NCBI RefSeq assembly: GCF_900109355.1
Contig: NZ_FOBF01000027.1
Location: forward strand, 1-64,000
DNA length: 64,000 nucleotides
Direction of reading: 5' to 3'
Origin: Nonomuraea pusilla
GTDB taxonomy: Bacteria; Actinomycetota; Actinomycetes; Streptosporangiales; Streptosporangiaceae
A program made the translations under genes and the position numbers. Of the stretch, positions 18,550 through 27,221 are shown in pieces (the first letter of the stretch is position 1; each line of letters begins with the position of its first letter). Under the pieces are notes generated by a model. The model had not been told where the DNA came from. It saw only the letters and a list, made by a program, of their open reading frames with translations, and made no database searches.

Positions 18550-19616
18550 AGCGCACCATCACCCACCTGGCCGACGGCCGGGAGCTCATCTACTTCGACC
18601 GGCGCGACGACGCCGACCGCGGCGCCGTGGACCGGCGACCGCTGGATCCGCGTCCGGTGGCCTCCGAGCTGCGGTACGACCCGCTGACGGAGGAGTGGAT
18701 CGCGATGGCGGGACACCGGCAGACCCGGACGTTCATGCCGCCGCCCGACCAGTGTCCCCTGTGCCCGTCGTCGGAGACGCGGGCGTCGGAGATCCCGGCG
18801 TCCGACTACGACGTGGTGGTCTTCGAGAACCGCTTCCCCTCCTTCTCCGGAAATTTTGGGACTTATGCGGATGCGGGGGGTCTGAGCGAGGTGCGTCCGG
18901 GTGTGGGGCGGTGTGAGGTGGTGTGCTTCACCTCGGACCACTCCTCGTCCTTCTCCCAGCTCTCGGACGAACAGGTCGAGCTGGTCATGGAGGCGTGGGC
19001 CGACCGCACCGCGGAACTGTCCGCGATCGAGGGTGTGGAGCAGGTCTTCTGCTTCGAGAACCGGGGCGAGGAGATCGGCATCACCCTCACCCACCCGCAC
19101 GGGCAGATCTACGCCTACCCGTACGTCACGCCGAGGACGCGGCTCCAGCTCGACGCCGCGTCGCGGCACCGGGGAGGCAACCTGTTCGCCGACGTGCTGG
19201 CCGCCGAGCGGGCCGCCGGCGTACGGGTGGTGGCCGAGAACGAGCTGTGGACCGCCTTCGTCCCGGCCGCCGCGCGCTGGCCGTTCGAGGTGCACCTCTA
19301 CCCCCGCAGGCAGGCGCCCGACCTCGCCGCGCTCACCGAGGAGGAGCGCGCCACGTTCGCGCCGCTCTACACCTCCGTGCTGCGTGCCCTGGACGGGTTG
19401 TTCGGGGTGGCGATGCCGTACATCGCGGCCTGGCACCAGGCTCCCGTACGGTGGCGGCGCGACCTGGCATACCTGCACATGGAGCTGTTCAGCATCAGGC
19501 GGGCGCCGGGCAAGCTGAAGTATCTGGCGGGCTCGGAGTCCGCGATGGGGGCGTTCGTGAACGACGTCCTGCCGGAGGAGGCGGCCCGCATGCTCCGATC
19601 ACAAATCGATCACTAA
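18546..19616 (+). CDS. galT: Galactose-1-phosphate uridylyltransferase
   Basis: Leloir-pathway enzyme transferring UMP from UDP-glucose to galactose-1-phosphate. The active-site motif is THPHGQIYAYPY (HPHGQ near residue 183), the zinc-binding CPLC lies near residue 70, and the second-domain HIT-like half has EVHLYPRRQAPDL and AWHQAP. 356 aa. The GTG start overlaps the DeoR stop (GTGA), indicating translational coupling. galK and galE are not downstream; the next gene is an unrelated riboswitch-controlled secreted protein. Confidence 0.93.
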   Translation: MKRTITHLADGRELIYFDRRDDADRGAVDRRPLDPRPVASELRYDPLTEEWIAMAGHRQTRTFMPPPDQCPLCPSSETRASEIPASDYDVVVFENRFPSFSGNFGTYADAGGLSEVRPGVGRCEVVCFTSDHSSSFSQLSDEQVELVMEAWADRTAELSAIEGVEQVFCFENRGEEIGITLTHPHGQIYAYPYVTPRTRLQLDAASRHRGGNLFADVLAAERAAGVRVVAENELWTAFVPAAARWPFEVHLYPRRQAPDLAALTEEERATFAPLYTSVLRALDGLFGVAMPYIAAWHQAPVRWRRDLAYLHMELFSIRRAPGKLKYLAGSESAMGAFVNDVLPEEAARMLRSQIDH

Positions 19617-19683
19617 TAGATTTCTCCTTGGAGTCGCATTACCTGTGATCTACCACTAATATCCCCTCATGCGCGGCCAAAAT

Positions 19684-19807
19684 CGGTCGTTATGCCTAAT
19701 CCCGGGCGTGTCGCCCGGGAGCCGGGGGCCCACCGCACCTGGGGTGAATCCACTTCGGTGGTAGGGCAGCTCCCTTGCCCGAACCCGTCAGCTAACCCGG
19801 CCGGCAG
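19684..19807 (+). promoter_or_regulatory. Cyclic di-AMP (ydaO/yuaA-type) riboswitch
   Basis: The leader of the secreted protein contains the class hallmarks in order: TTATGCCTAATCCCGGGCG, a CCCGGGAGCCGGGGGCCCA segment, GGGGTGAATCC, GTAGGGC, and the conserved 3' block CGAACCCGTCAGCTAACCCG with GCCGGC. In actinobacteria this riboswitch class precedes cell-wall hydrolase genes such as rpf and NlpC/P60, and c-di-AMP generally switches them off. It ends about 20 nt before the GTG of the next gene. Boundaries are approximate. Confidence 0.85.
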
Positions 19808-19825
19808 AGGGAGAGGAACCATCAC

Positions 19826-20797
19826 GTGGCGGCTTCGTCCCCCGCGAATCATGCCCGTCTCGTACATGCCGTCTGTCTCATCGCCGCGGCCACCGTCGCC
19901 CTGACGCCCACCGCCCCCGCTGCCGCGGCGCCGAAGCCCACCGAGAAGCAACTCCGCGCCGAGCTGAAGAAGCTCAACGGCAAGGTCGACAAGCTGATCG
20001 AGCAGTACAACCTCAAACGGGTCGACCTGGCCAAGGCCCAGGAGGCCGAGAAGGCCGCCAGGCGGCGCCTCGCCGACGCCGAGAAGGCCCTGTCCACCGC
20101 CGAGCAGCGCGTCGCCGACATCGCCAGGCTCCGGTACCAGGTGGGCGACGCCTCGCTGCCCACCGTGCTGCTCCCCCAGGCCGGGCAGAGAGCCGCCGTC
20201 CTCGAACAGCTCGCCGCCGAGCAGCAGGCCGTCATCCAGAGCGTCGCCAAGGCACGCGACGACGGGAAGCGCGCCGCCGACGAGGCCACCGCCCTCGCCG
20301 CCGGCATCCGCGCCGACGCCGCCGAGGTGGCCACGCAGCGCGACGAGGCCCAGGACGTCATCGACGACATCGAGAAGAAGCTCAAGGACCTCGTCCCGTT
20401 CTCACCCGGCCGCCGCCCCGACGGCAGCTGGGCGCCCCAGCTGCCGACGGGCTCCGACAACATCACGCCGCGTACCAGCGCCATGCGCGGCCTCATCCAG
20501 AAGAACTTCGCCCTGCCGTTCACCGTCGGCTGCTTCCGCTCCGGCTCCAGCGGCGAACACCCGCTCGGACGCGCCTGCGACTTCATGATGAGCTCCGGCG
20601 GCACCATGCCCACGGCCGCCGACAACGCCCTCGGCGACCGCATCGCCGCCTGGGCCCTGCAGAACCGCACCAAGATCGGCGTCAAGTACGTCATCTGGAA
20701 GCAGCGCATCAACTCCGGCTCCGGCTGGCGCCCCATGTCCGACCGCGGCAGCATCACCGAGAACCACTACGACCACGTCCACATCTCGATGTACTGA
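19826..20797 (+). CDS. Secreted coiled-coil protein with M15-like C-terminal domain
   Basis: 323 aa. A signal peptide of ~36 residues (LIAAATVALTPTAPAAAA) is followed by a long Lys/Glu/Ala coiled coil (~40-185). The C-terminal domain has HPLGRACDF and DHVHISMY, whose His, Asp and His fit the zinc ligands of LAS/M15-type peptidases. The actinobacterial relatives are called ARB-07466-like. A role in peptidoglycan remodelling is inferred from this domain, the RipA/RPF-like architecture and the upstream c-di-AMP riboswitch. The start is GTG with AGAGGA nine nt upstream. Confidence 0.82.
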   Translation: MAASSPANHARLVHAVCLIAAATVALTPTAPAAAAPKPTEKQLRAELKKLNGKVDKLIEQYNLKRVDLAKAQEAEKAARRRLADAEKALSTAEQRVADIARLRYQVGDASLPTVLLPQAGQRAAVLEQLAAEQQAVIQSVAKARDDGKRAADEATALAAGIRADAAEVATQRDEAQDVIDDIEKKLKDLVPFSPGRRPDGSWAPQLPTGSDNITPRTSAMRGLIQKNFALPFTVGCFRSGSSGEHPLGRACDFMMSSGGTMPTAADNALGDRIAAWALQNRTKIGVKYVIWKQRINSGSGWRPMSDRGSITENHYDHVHISMY

Positions 20798-20825
20798 AAG
20801 CAGGGGGTGGCGGGCGCCGCTGCTC

Positions 20826-21734
20826 TCAGCGGACTCCCGTGAGCTTCTCCGGGTTGGTGACCGAGTAGACGGCGGCGATGCGGTCGCCGTCGGGCGTGAG
20901 TTCCACGACGACCACGGCGAGCGGGCTGTCGCCGGAGAAGACGAGCGCGCACGGGTCGCCGGCCACCCGCCGGTAACGCAGGTCCACCTCCCCCGGGGAC
21001 AGCGTCGCGGCGACCGACATGAACAGCGCGGCCACCTGGTCGCGGCCGTGCACCGGGTGCAGGCTGGTGGCGGGCCCCTTGCCTCCGCCGTCGGTCCACA
21101 AGGTCACGTCCGGCGCCAGCACCTCGAGCAGGGCCCGCAGGTCGCCGCCGAGGGCGGCCGCGGCGAACCGTTCGGTGACCTGGGCGTGGACGTCGGGCTC
21201 GGCCCGGTGACGGGGACGGCGCGCCTGGACGTGGCGGCGCGCGCGGGCCGCGAGCTGGCGGACCGCGGCCGGCGTGCGGCCGAGGATGTCGGCTGTCTCG
21301 GGATGGCTGAAACCGAACACCTCATGCAGCACGAACACCGCCCGTTCCAGCGGCGACAGCGTTTCCAGCACCACCAGCACCGCCATCGACAACGACTCCG
21401 CGCGCTCGGCGGTGGCGCTGGCGTTGTCCTCGGCCGTGACCAGCGGCTCCGGCAGCCAGGGGCCGACGTAGGTCTCCTGCCTGCGGCTCAGGTTCGCGCG
21501 CCGGGCGAGTGCCTGGTTCACCGCGATACGCACCAGATAGGCGCGAGCGTTCTCGACCGCTCCGGCCTCCTGCCCGCGGTGCCGGGCGGACCAGGCCAGC
21601 CAGACCTCCTGCAGCGCGTCCTCCGTGTCGGCGACGCTGCCGAGCATGTTGTAGACCACCGAGAACAGCAGTTCCCGGTAGCCGAGGAACTGCTCGGTGA
21701 CGGCGTCGGTCGCGTGCCGTGGGGTCGATGTCAT
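20826..21734 (-). CDS. ECF sigma factor with SnoaL-like C-terminal extension (ECF41 group, SigJ-like)
   Basis: 302 aa from the ATG at 21734, which has GAGGAGG upstream. Sigma region 2 is FLGYRELLFSVVYNMLGSVADTEDALQEVWL and region 4 is LSPLERAVFVLHEVFGFSHPETADIL. A ~110-residue NTF2/SnoaL-like domain follows, with the tail NPEKLTGVR matching the NPDKL motif of ECF41. This group has no anti-sigma gene; the C-terminal domain itself controls activity. It is divergent from an amidohydrolase, with mirror-image TGTCACA elements between them. Confidence 0.9.
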   Translation of the reverse strand: MTSTPRHATDAVTEQFLGYRELLFSVVYNMLGSVADTEDALQEVWLAWSARHRGQEAGAVENARAYLVRIAVNQALARRANLSRRQETYVGPWLPEPLVTAEDNASATAERAESLSMAVLVVLETLSPLERAVFVLHEVFGFSHPETADILGRTPAAVRQLAARARRHVQARRPRHRAEPDVHAQVTERFAAAALGGDLRALLEVLAPDVTLWTDGGGKGPATSLHPVHGRDQVAALFMSVAATLSPGEVDLRYRRVAGDPCALVFSGDSPLAVVVVELTPDGDRIAAVYSVTNPEKLTGVR

Positions 21735-21780
21735 GGCGTGCCTCCTCGTTTGCCGTGACCGAAGAGTGTCCCGACGTGCC

Positions 21781-21843
21781 GAGTGTGACATGACCGCCTC
21801 GGACGTGATCTGCGCCACGGCCGTGGGCCGCGATGTCACACTC
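21781..21843. promoter_or_regulatory. Mirror-image TGTCACA elements between sigma factor and amidohydrolase
   Basis: ATGTCACACTC reads toward the amidohydrolase at 21833-21843 and toward the sigma gene at 21791-21781, an 11-bp perfect inverted repeat with a 41-bp gap. TGTCACA is the published -35 element of ECF41 promoters. A canonical CGTC -10 at ~16 nt is not seen on either side: the nearest CGTC is 28 nt away on the plus side and 7 nt away on the minus side. The promoter call rests on the -35 words alone. Confidence 0.55.
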
Positions 21844-21904
21844 CCTGGCCGGCATCCCTCTCTGGTGGCGTCCAAGGATTCACGACCCAGAGGGAAGATC
21901 TTCG

Positions 21905-23050
21905 ATGCGTACACTGATCCGCGACGTCAGGGTGTTCGACGGCGAGCGCACCATCGCGACGGCCGACGTGGTGATCGAGGACGATCTGATCGCCGCGGTC
22001 GGCGCCGGCGCGGACCGCCCGGCCGATGTCGAGATCGAGGGGACGGGCAGGACGCTGCTGCCCGGGCTGATCGACGCGCACACCCACGTGTTCGACGGCA
22101 GCCTGGCGCAGGCCCTGCGGTACGGGGTCACCACCGAACTCGACATGTTCTGCCTCCCCCAGATCCTTGAGGGGCAGCGGCGGCTGGCCGCCGACAACGA
22201 CGACGTGGCCGATCTCCGCAGCGCCGGCACGCTGGCCACCGCGCCGGGCGGGCACCCGACGCAGCTGCTCGCGGCCCTGGCGGGCACCGTCCTGAGCGGG
22301 CTCGACGCCGCGGCGATCGACTTCGTCTCCGATCCCGCGCAGGCGCCGGCCTTCGTCAAGGCCCGGCTGGCCGAGGGGGCCGACTACCTCAAGATCGTCA
22401 TCGACGACGGCACCGTGCACGGGGCCGAGCTTCCCGTGATGACGGCGGACATCGCCGCCGCCCTCGTCACGGCGGCACACGAGGCGGGACTACAGGTCGT
22501 CGCTCACGCGATCACCGCCTCCGAGGTGGAGATCGCCCTCGACGCCGGCGTCGACGGCCTGGCTCATGTGTGGACCGACCTGGCGCCGGACGACCCGGCC
22601 TCCCAGCGACTGGCCGAGCGGGTTCGCAGCCAGGGCGTCTTCGCGGTGACCACGCTCGCCTACTTCGAGGCGATCACCGCGCAGCACGTCGAGACGGCCG
22701 ACTGCGCCCGTCCCGGCAGCTCCGTCAACGCCGTCGGCGCGCTGCGGGCCCTGCGCAGCGCGGGCGTGCCACTGCTCGCCGGGACGGACGCCACCCCGTT
22801 CGTCCCTGCCCACGGCGCCGGCATGCACCGGGAGCTGCAGCTGCTGACCGAGGCAGGGCTCAGCGCCGAAGAGGCGCTCGCGGCCGCGACGAGCCTGCCC
22901 GCGCGCCACTTCGGGCTGGCCGACCGCGGCCGGATCGCCCCTGGTCTCCGCGCGGACCTGGTGCTGGTCGAAGGCGACCCGACCCGCGACATCACCGCTA
23001 CCGGCTCGATCGCCGAGGTCTGGCGCCGCGGAACGCGCCAGACCCGCTAG
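21905..23050 (+). CDS. Amidohydrolase family protein (imidazolonepropionase-like)
   Basis: 381 aa metal-dependent hydrolase. The beta-sandwich start is RDVRVFDGERTI, the metal-binding HxH is in LPGLIDAHTHVFDG, further metal-site residues are in YLKIVIDDGTVHG and LQVVAHA, and the Asp ligand is in LLAGTDATPF. It ends with GLRADLVLVEGDPTRDI. Substrate unknown. The ATG at 21905 has AGAGGGAAG upstream. The divergent ECF41 sigma factor probably drives it (inference); typical ECF41 partners are different small enzymes. Confidence 0.88.
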   Translation: MRTLIRDVRVFDGERTIATADVVIEDDLIAAVGAGADRPADVEIEGTGRTLLPGLIDAHTHVFDGSLAQALRYGVTTELDMFCLPQILEGQRRLAADNDDVADLRSAGTLATAPGGHPTQLLAALAGTVLSGLDAAAIDFVSDPAQAPAFVKARLAEGADYLKIVIDDGTVHGAELPVMTADIAAALVTAAHEAGLQVVAHAITASEVEIALDAGVDGLAHVWTDLAPDDPASQRLAERVRSQGVFAVTTLAYFEAITAQHVETADCARPGSSVNAVGALRALRSAGVPLLAGTDATPFVPAHGAGMHRELQLLTEAGLSAEEALAAATSLPARHFGLADRGRIAPGLRADLVLVEGDPTRDITATGSIAEVWRRGTRQTR

Positions 23051-23100
23051 GAGCGCCCGCCCAGCGTGGCGCGCCGACTGACGGGCCTCCCGGTACGGCA

Positions 23101-23136
23101 GCGTCGGCCTGGTCCTCGACGAGGCCAGGCCGACGC
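23101..23136. terminator. Bidirectional terminator
   Basis: GCGTCGGCCTGG (23101-23112) pairs with CCAGGCCGACGC (23125-23136), and an inner CCTC/GAGG extends the stem past one bulged T. It lies between the convergent amidohydrolase and serine hydrolase genes. Confidence 0.82.
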
Positions 23137-23189
23137 ATGACCGAAGGCGATGCGCTCATCTCCGAGGCCGGCCGGGCATCGGGCGCGTC

Positions 23190-24590
23190 TCATCGCCGTC
23201 GTAGCCGTGCCGTGCCCCAGAGGCGGGCGGCGACCACCGTCAGGCCCGCCGCCGCGGCCGTCACCAGCCAGATCATGAACGTCGGGTAGAGGTAGGCCAG
23301 CTGGATCCACGCGGCGTCGCGGCCGCGCGCCAGGACGCGATGGATCGGCGCGATCGTCGCGCACAACGCGATCGGCACCAGGTACGGCGCCAGCCGCCAC
23401 AGCTGCCACCCCCTGCGGCGCGCGGCCCACCGCCGAGCGCGTACGGTTCCCCGCGCCGCGAGCCCGACGGTCACCAAGGTCAGCAAGGCGAAGAGCGCGT
23501 CGGTGAGGACCAGGGACTGCGTGGAGGGCGGCCGCGGAGTGCCGCCTTCGATGATGGCGATGATGCCGGTCATGAGGGCGTGGGCATCGGAGAACGCCAT
23601 GCCGGTGTTGGCCATGACGGCGATGCCGTAGCCGGAGTCCGGCATCAGCACCTGGTGGGCGGTGGAGGTGAAGAGGTCTCCGCCGTGCTCCAGCACGGGG
23701 GTGCCGCGTTCGGTCCTGCCGACGTACCAGCCGAGGGCGTACTCCTTGTTCGGCTTCGACGGCGTGCGCATCTCCCTGACGGCTCGCGGGGACAGCAGGC
23801 CAGGGAGTCCGCTGTTCTGCGCGATCAGCCACCTGGCCATGTCGCCGGCGGTGCTGAGCACCCCGCCCGAACCGTTTCCGAATCCTGTGGGCTCGGGCAG
23901 AGCGAGGGCCTGGCCGAGGACGTACAGGTGGCCGCGGGCGGTGCCGGGCAGGTCGCGGTCGGTGTTGAGAGTCGTGCTGTGGCGCATGCCGAGGGGCTCG
24001 AAGACGTGCGCGGCGAGGTAGGCCGCGAACGGCCGGCCGCTGACCACTTCGACGAGCCGGGCGGCGACCTGGTAGTTGGTGTTGTGGTAGCTGAAGGCGG
24101 TCCCGGGCTCCGCGGCGAGCCCGGCCGTTCTGAGCCGGGCCACGGCGCCCTGGAGCGTGTCCGGTTGAGGCAGGCTCTTCTCGCGGAAGGCCGAGTCGGC
24201 CATGCCCGAGGTCTGGTCGAGCAGCTGCCGTACGGTGATCTTCGCGGCCCGGGGGTCGGCCATCGTGAACTCGGGCAGGTAGCGGCGCACCGGCTGGTCG
24301 AGGGCGAGCTCGCCCTTCTCGGCCAGCTGCATGACGGCCAAGGCGGTGAAGGACTTGCTGACCGAGGCCACCGCCATGGGGGTGTCGGCTGTGACGGGCT
24401 CGCCCGTGGCGGTCTTGCCGTATCCGGCGGCGTGGATGACGCTGCCCCCTTTCGTGATCGCCACCGCGACGCCCGGCAGGCCCGTGGCCGCCCGGTATCG
24501 CTCGACGTAGGCGTCGACCGACGCGGGGGCCGGCGTGAGGATGCTGGGGACGACGGTGAGGCAGATGGCGGCGAGGGCGGTTCTGAGCAC
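23190..24590 (-). CDS. Serine hydrolase, beta-lactamase/penicillin-binding-protein-like, membrane anchored
   Basis: 466 aa. A signal sequence (LAAICLTVVPSILTPAPA) is followed by a class C beta-lactamase-like fold: SxxK is SVSK (~77), YxN is YHN in FSYHNTNY, and the third motif is HGG in LEHGGDLF. Three to four hydrophobic segments at ~355-460 anchor the C-terminus. Relatives include extracytoplasmic esterases, DD-peptidases and D-aminopeptidases, so the substrate is open. It is divergent from the histidine kinase at 24702. Confidence 0.86.
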   Translation of the reverse strand: MLRTALAAICLTVVPSILTPAPASVDAYVERYRAATGLPGVAVAITKGGSVIHAAGYGKTATGEPVTADTPMAVASVSKSFTALAVMQLAEKGELALDQPVRRYLPEFTMADPRAAKITVRQLLDQTSGMADSAFREKSLPQPDTLQGAVARLRTAGLAAEPGTAFSYHNTNYQVAARLVEVVSGRPFAAYLAAHVFEPLGMRHSTTLNTDRDLPGTARGHLYVLGQALALPEPTGFGNGSGGVLSTAGDMARWLIAQNSGLPGLLSPRAVREMRTPSKPNKEYALGWYVGRTERGTPVLEHGGDLFTSTAHQVLMPDSGYGIAVMANTGMAFSDAHALMTGIIAIIEGGTPRPPSTQSLVLTDALFALLTLVTVGLAARGTVRARRWAARRRGWQLWRLAPYLVPIALCATIAPIHRVLARGRDAAWIQLAYLYPTFMIWLVTAAAAGLTVVAARLWGTARLRRR

Positions 24591-24701
24591 CTGCCGAAGC
24601 TAATGACGCCCCTCACCCCTCCGCCATGGGGGGAAACCTCCGCGTCTGTTACGGGAAACCGCTATGAACGCGCAGGTGATGCGCTGCCTAGACTGCAGGC
24701 C

Positions 24702-25850
24702 GTGTCAGGTCGACGTGGTGCGCGCACCTTGATGGGAGTTCTGGCGGGCGCGGTCCTCGGCGTGGTCGAGCTGGTGTTCCTCTGCGTGGCCGGTCCTGTT
24801 CGCCTCATCCCGGCGACGCGGCCCACCTGCGACCGGATCGCGGAGCGGCTGCTGTCGCTCGAACGGTTACGACTCGCCAGGTGGTTGGGGCATCGGACGG
24901 TCCCGGCCGGTGGCGGGTACGGCTTTCTCGCCGTGCGCGCCGTCGTGGGACTCGTGGCAGGGTTCGGCGTGGCCGAGGGGCTGTTCTTCAGCGGCCTGCT
25001 CCTGTTCGGAGGGTTGTGGGACCTGCTGACCGGCGAAAGCGAGTCCGTGCCGATCGACCTCCCCGGCGTGAACGTGATCAGCAACGCCGGCGTGGTGGGG
25101 CTGCTGACAGGGGGGTTCCTGCTCGGGCTGACCCTGGCCGGAATGCTCGCCGCCGGCGCCGCGGAGGGGCGGCTCGCCGACCGGCTCCTCGGGCCGAGCA
25201 GCCAGGAGCGGATACGCCGGCGCATAGCCGAGCTGACCGCCACCCGGTCCGACATCGTCCGGGCCGTGGACGAGGAGCGCCGCAGGATCGAGCGCGACCT
25301 GCACGACGGTGTCCAGCAGCGGGGGATCGCGCTGGCGATGCTGCTCGGTCGCGCGCAGCACGCCGCCGACCCGGCCAAGGCCGGCGAGTTGGTCGCCCAG
25401 GCCTACACCGAGTCACGCGAGCTCCTGGACGAGCTGCGCAGCGTGGCCTGGCGGATCTACCCGACCGCGCTCGACGAACTGGGGCTGCGTGCCGCGCTCG
25501 CCGGCGTCGCCGAGCAGTCCAGCGTGCCGGTGACCATCCGTTACGGGCTGGTCGAACGGCCCGTCTCCGAGATCGAGACCGCCCTGTACTTCGTCGTCCG
25601 CGAGGCGATCAGCAACGCGATCAAGCATGCGGGCGCGCGTGACATCCTGGTCGTGATGGAGGAGCACGAGCAGGTCGTGAGCGTGGCGGTCTCCGATGAC
25701 GGCGCGGGTGGCGCCGACCCCTCGGGCGGAGGGCTGTCCGGGCTCGCCAGGCGCGTCCGGGCGCTGGACGGCGTGTTCACCGTCGACAGCCCGCCGGGCG
25801 GGCCCACCAGGATCGCGGCCACGCTGCCCAAGGAGGTCCCGTGCGGGTGA
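24702..25850 (+). CDS. Sensor histidine kinase (HisKA_3/NarL-type partner)
   Basis: 382 aa. Membrane segments lie at ~10-35, ~75-100 and ~125-155. The dimerisation helix has the phospho-acceptor His in RRRIERDLHDGVQQRG, and the HATPase domain has the N box REAISNAIKHAGA and a G box SDDGAGGADPSGGGLSGLARR. The start GTG at 24702 has TAGACT seven nt upstream, favouring a leaderless transcript; an ATG at 24732 is possible. It overlaps the response regulator gene by 10 bp. The signal is unknown. Confidence 0.88.
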   Translation: MSGRRGARTLMGVLAGAVLGVVELVFLCVAGPVRLIPATRPTCDRIAERLLSLERLRLARWLGHRTVPAGGGYGFLAVRAVVGLVAGFGVAEGLFFSGLLLFGGLWDLLTGESESVPIDLPGVNVISNAGVVGLLTGGFLLGLTLAGMLAAGAAEGRLADRLLGPSSQERIRRRIAELTATRSDIVRAVDEERRRIERDLHDGVQQRGIALAMLLGRAQHAADPAKAGELVAQAYTESRELLDELRSVAWRIYPTALDELGLRAALAGVAEQSSVPVTIRYGLVERPVSEIETALYFVVREAISNAIKHAGARDILVVMEEHEQVVSVAVSDDGAGGADPSGGGLSGLARRVRALDGVFTVDSPPGGPTRIAATLPKEVPCG

Positions 25851-26485
25851 TCCTGGCAGACGACTCGGTACTGCTCCGCGAAGGGCTGACGCGGCTGCTC
25901 GCCGACGCCGGGCATGAGATCGTGGCCGCCGTCGGCGACGCGCGGGCGCTCCTTGAGGCGATCGATGAACGTCCGCCCGACGTGGCGGTGGTCGACGTAC
26001 GGATGCCGCCGACGCACACCGACGAAGGACTGCGCGCAGCGCTCGAGATCCGCGAGCGCCACCCGGGCGTCGGCGTGCTCGTCCTGTCCCAGTACGTGGA
26101 GAAGACCTATGCGGCCAGGCTCCTCGCCGGCGACGCCGCAGCTCTGGGGTACCTGCTCAAGGACCGCGTTTCCGAGGTGGCCGACTTCCTCGACGCGCTG
26201 GAGCGGATCGGTGCGGGCGGTACGGCCTTCGATCCCGAGGTGGTCCGCCAACTGCTCACTCGTACCGTTCACACTGCCCCGCTGAGCAGGCTGAGCCCGC
26301 GCGAGACGGAGGTGCTGCGGCACCTCGCCCAGGGCTACGTCAACACGGCGATCGCTGAACGCCTGCACGTGTCGCTGAGCACTGTCGAGAAGCACATCCA
26401 CTCGCTCATGGACAAGCTGGAGCTGCCGCGCGACGCCGGCTACAGCCGCCGGGTGCTGGCCATCCTGCGCTACCTCGACGATTAG
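25841..26485 (+). CDS. LuxR/NarL-family response regulator
   Basis: 214 aa. The receiver domain is complete: acidic pair in VILADDSVLLREG, phospho-Asp in VAVVDVRMPP (~54), and Lys in LGYLLKDRVSEVADF. The C-terminal LuxR HTH reads LSPRETEVLRHLAQGYVNTAIAERLHVSLSTVEKHI. It is cotranscribed with and overlaps the upstream histidine kinase, so the pair forms a full two-component system. Target genes are not evident. Confidence 0.93.
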   Translation: MRVILADDSVLLREGLTRLLADAGHEIVAAVGDARALLEAIDERPPDVAVVDVRMPPTHTDEGLRAALEIRERHPGVGVLVLSQYVEKTYAARLLAGDAAALGYLLKDRVSEVADFLDALERIGAGGTAFDPEVVRQLLTRTVHTAPLSRLSPRETEVLRHLAQGYVNTAIAERLHVSLSTVEKHIHSLMDKLELPRDAGYSRRVLAILRYLDD

Positions 26486-26687
26486 GTGCCGAGCGCCACG
26501 GAGCGCCTGGGTCCTCGGCATGCCGCCATGGCCGACCTGGCCGCGGCGGTCACCGTCCACGAAGGTGTGGGTGCCGCCGAAGCGAAGCCGGCCGCGCCGG
26601 CCGCGCCGGCTGACCGGCGCCGCCGGTGGTCGGGCCGGCCACGTCCCGGGTCCGGGCCTGCCGCCGGGAGCCGGCGGGTGGGACCGG

Positions 26688-27068
26688 TCAGGTCTTCTTG
26701 CGGGTGCCGCGGGGCTGGGCGGCGGTGGTCGCGGGGACCTCGCCGTTGACCCCCCGGTGGGCCGGGGAGTGCTCCAGCGCCTTCATGATCTCGGGTGCCA
26801 GGGCTTCGGCGAGCGCGGGTGCGAGCGCGTCGGCCAGGGCGTTCGCGATGGCGTGGGTGACCAGGAGCCGTTCCATGGTCGAGGTCGCCGACGGGCTGCG
26901 CGAGGCGGAGGCGATGGCGGTCTCGATCAGGGCCGTCATGGGGTCGCCGCCGCGTCCCCTGGCCTTGGTGGACTGGCCGGCTTCGGTGAGTATGTCGCGG
27001 ATGAGGTCGTCGATCAGCGACTCCGCCGGGTCGTGTTCGGGTGGCTTGCCGGCATCCTCCGACGCCAT
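26688..27068 (-). CDS. Uncharacterised Ala-rich protein next to the 21-residue-repeat protein
   Basis: 126 aa, not recognised. An acidic N-terminus (LIDDLIRDILTEAGQ) is followed by a strongly helical Ala/Leu stretch (LLVTHAIANALADALAPALA, EALAPEIMKALEHSP) and a basic Arg/Lys tail (GTRKKT). There is no signal peptide or membrane helix. The ATG at 27068 has AGAGGAG 7 nt upstream, a good start. It lies 153 bp downstream of and co-oriented with the repeat-protein gene, so an operon is likely. Helical amphipathic character is shared with its neighbour. Confidence 0.6.
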   Translation of the reverse strand: MASEDAGKPPEHDPAESLIDDLIRDILTEAGQSTKARGRGGDPMTALIETAIASASRSPSATSTMERLLVTHAIANALADALAPALAEALAPEIMKALEHSPAHRGVNGEVPATTAAQPRGTRKKT

Positions 27069-27221
27069 GGGGTGCTCCTCTGCGGTTGGTGTGAACCGTC
27101 GCCCGGCCGCGTACGCGGCCGGGGACGGCGTCCTTGCGTGTGGTCCTGCGCGTGCTTCCTGCCCGGCGTCTGCCGTCCGCGCCGTGGTCGGGCGCGTGTC
27201 CTTGCGGCGGTGCGCGGCCGG

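Noticed and set aside
23340-24701. Long N-terminal extension of the histidine kinase frame
   Set aside because: The extension runs antisense through the serine hydrolase gene and is low complexity; the kinase starts at the leaderless-type GTG at 24702.
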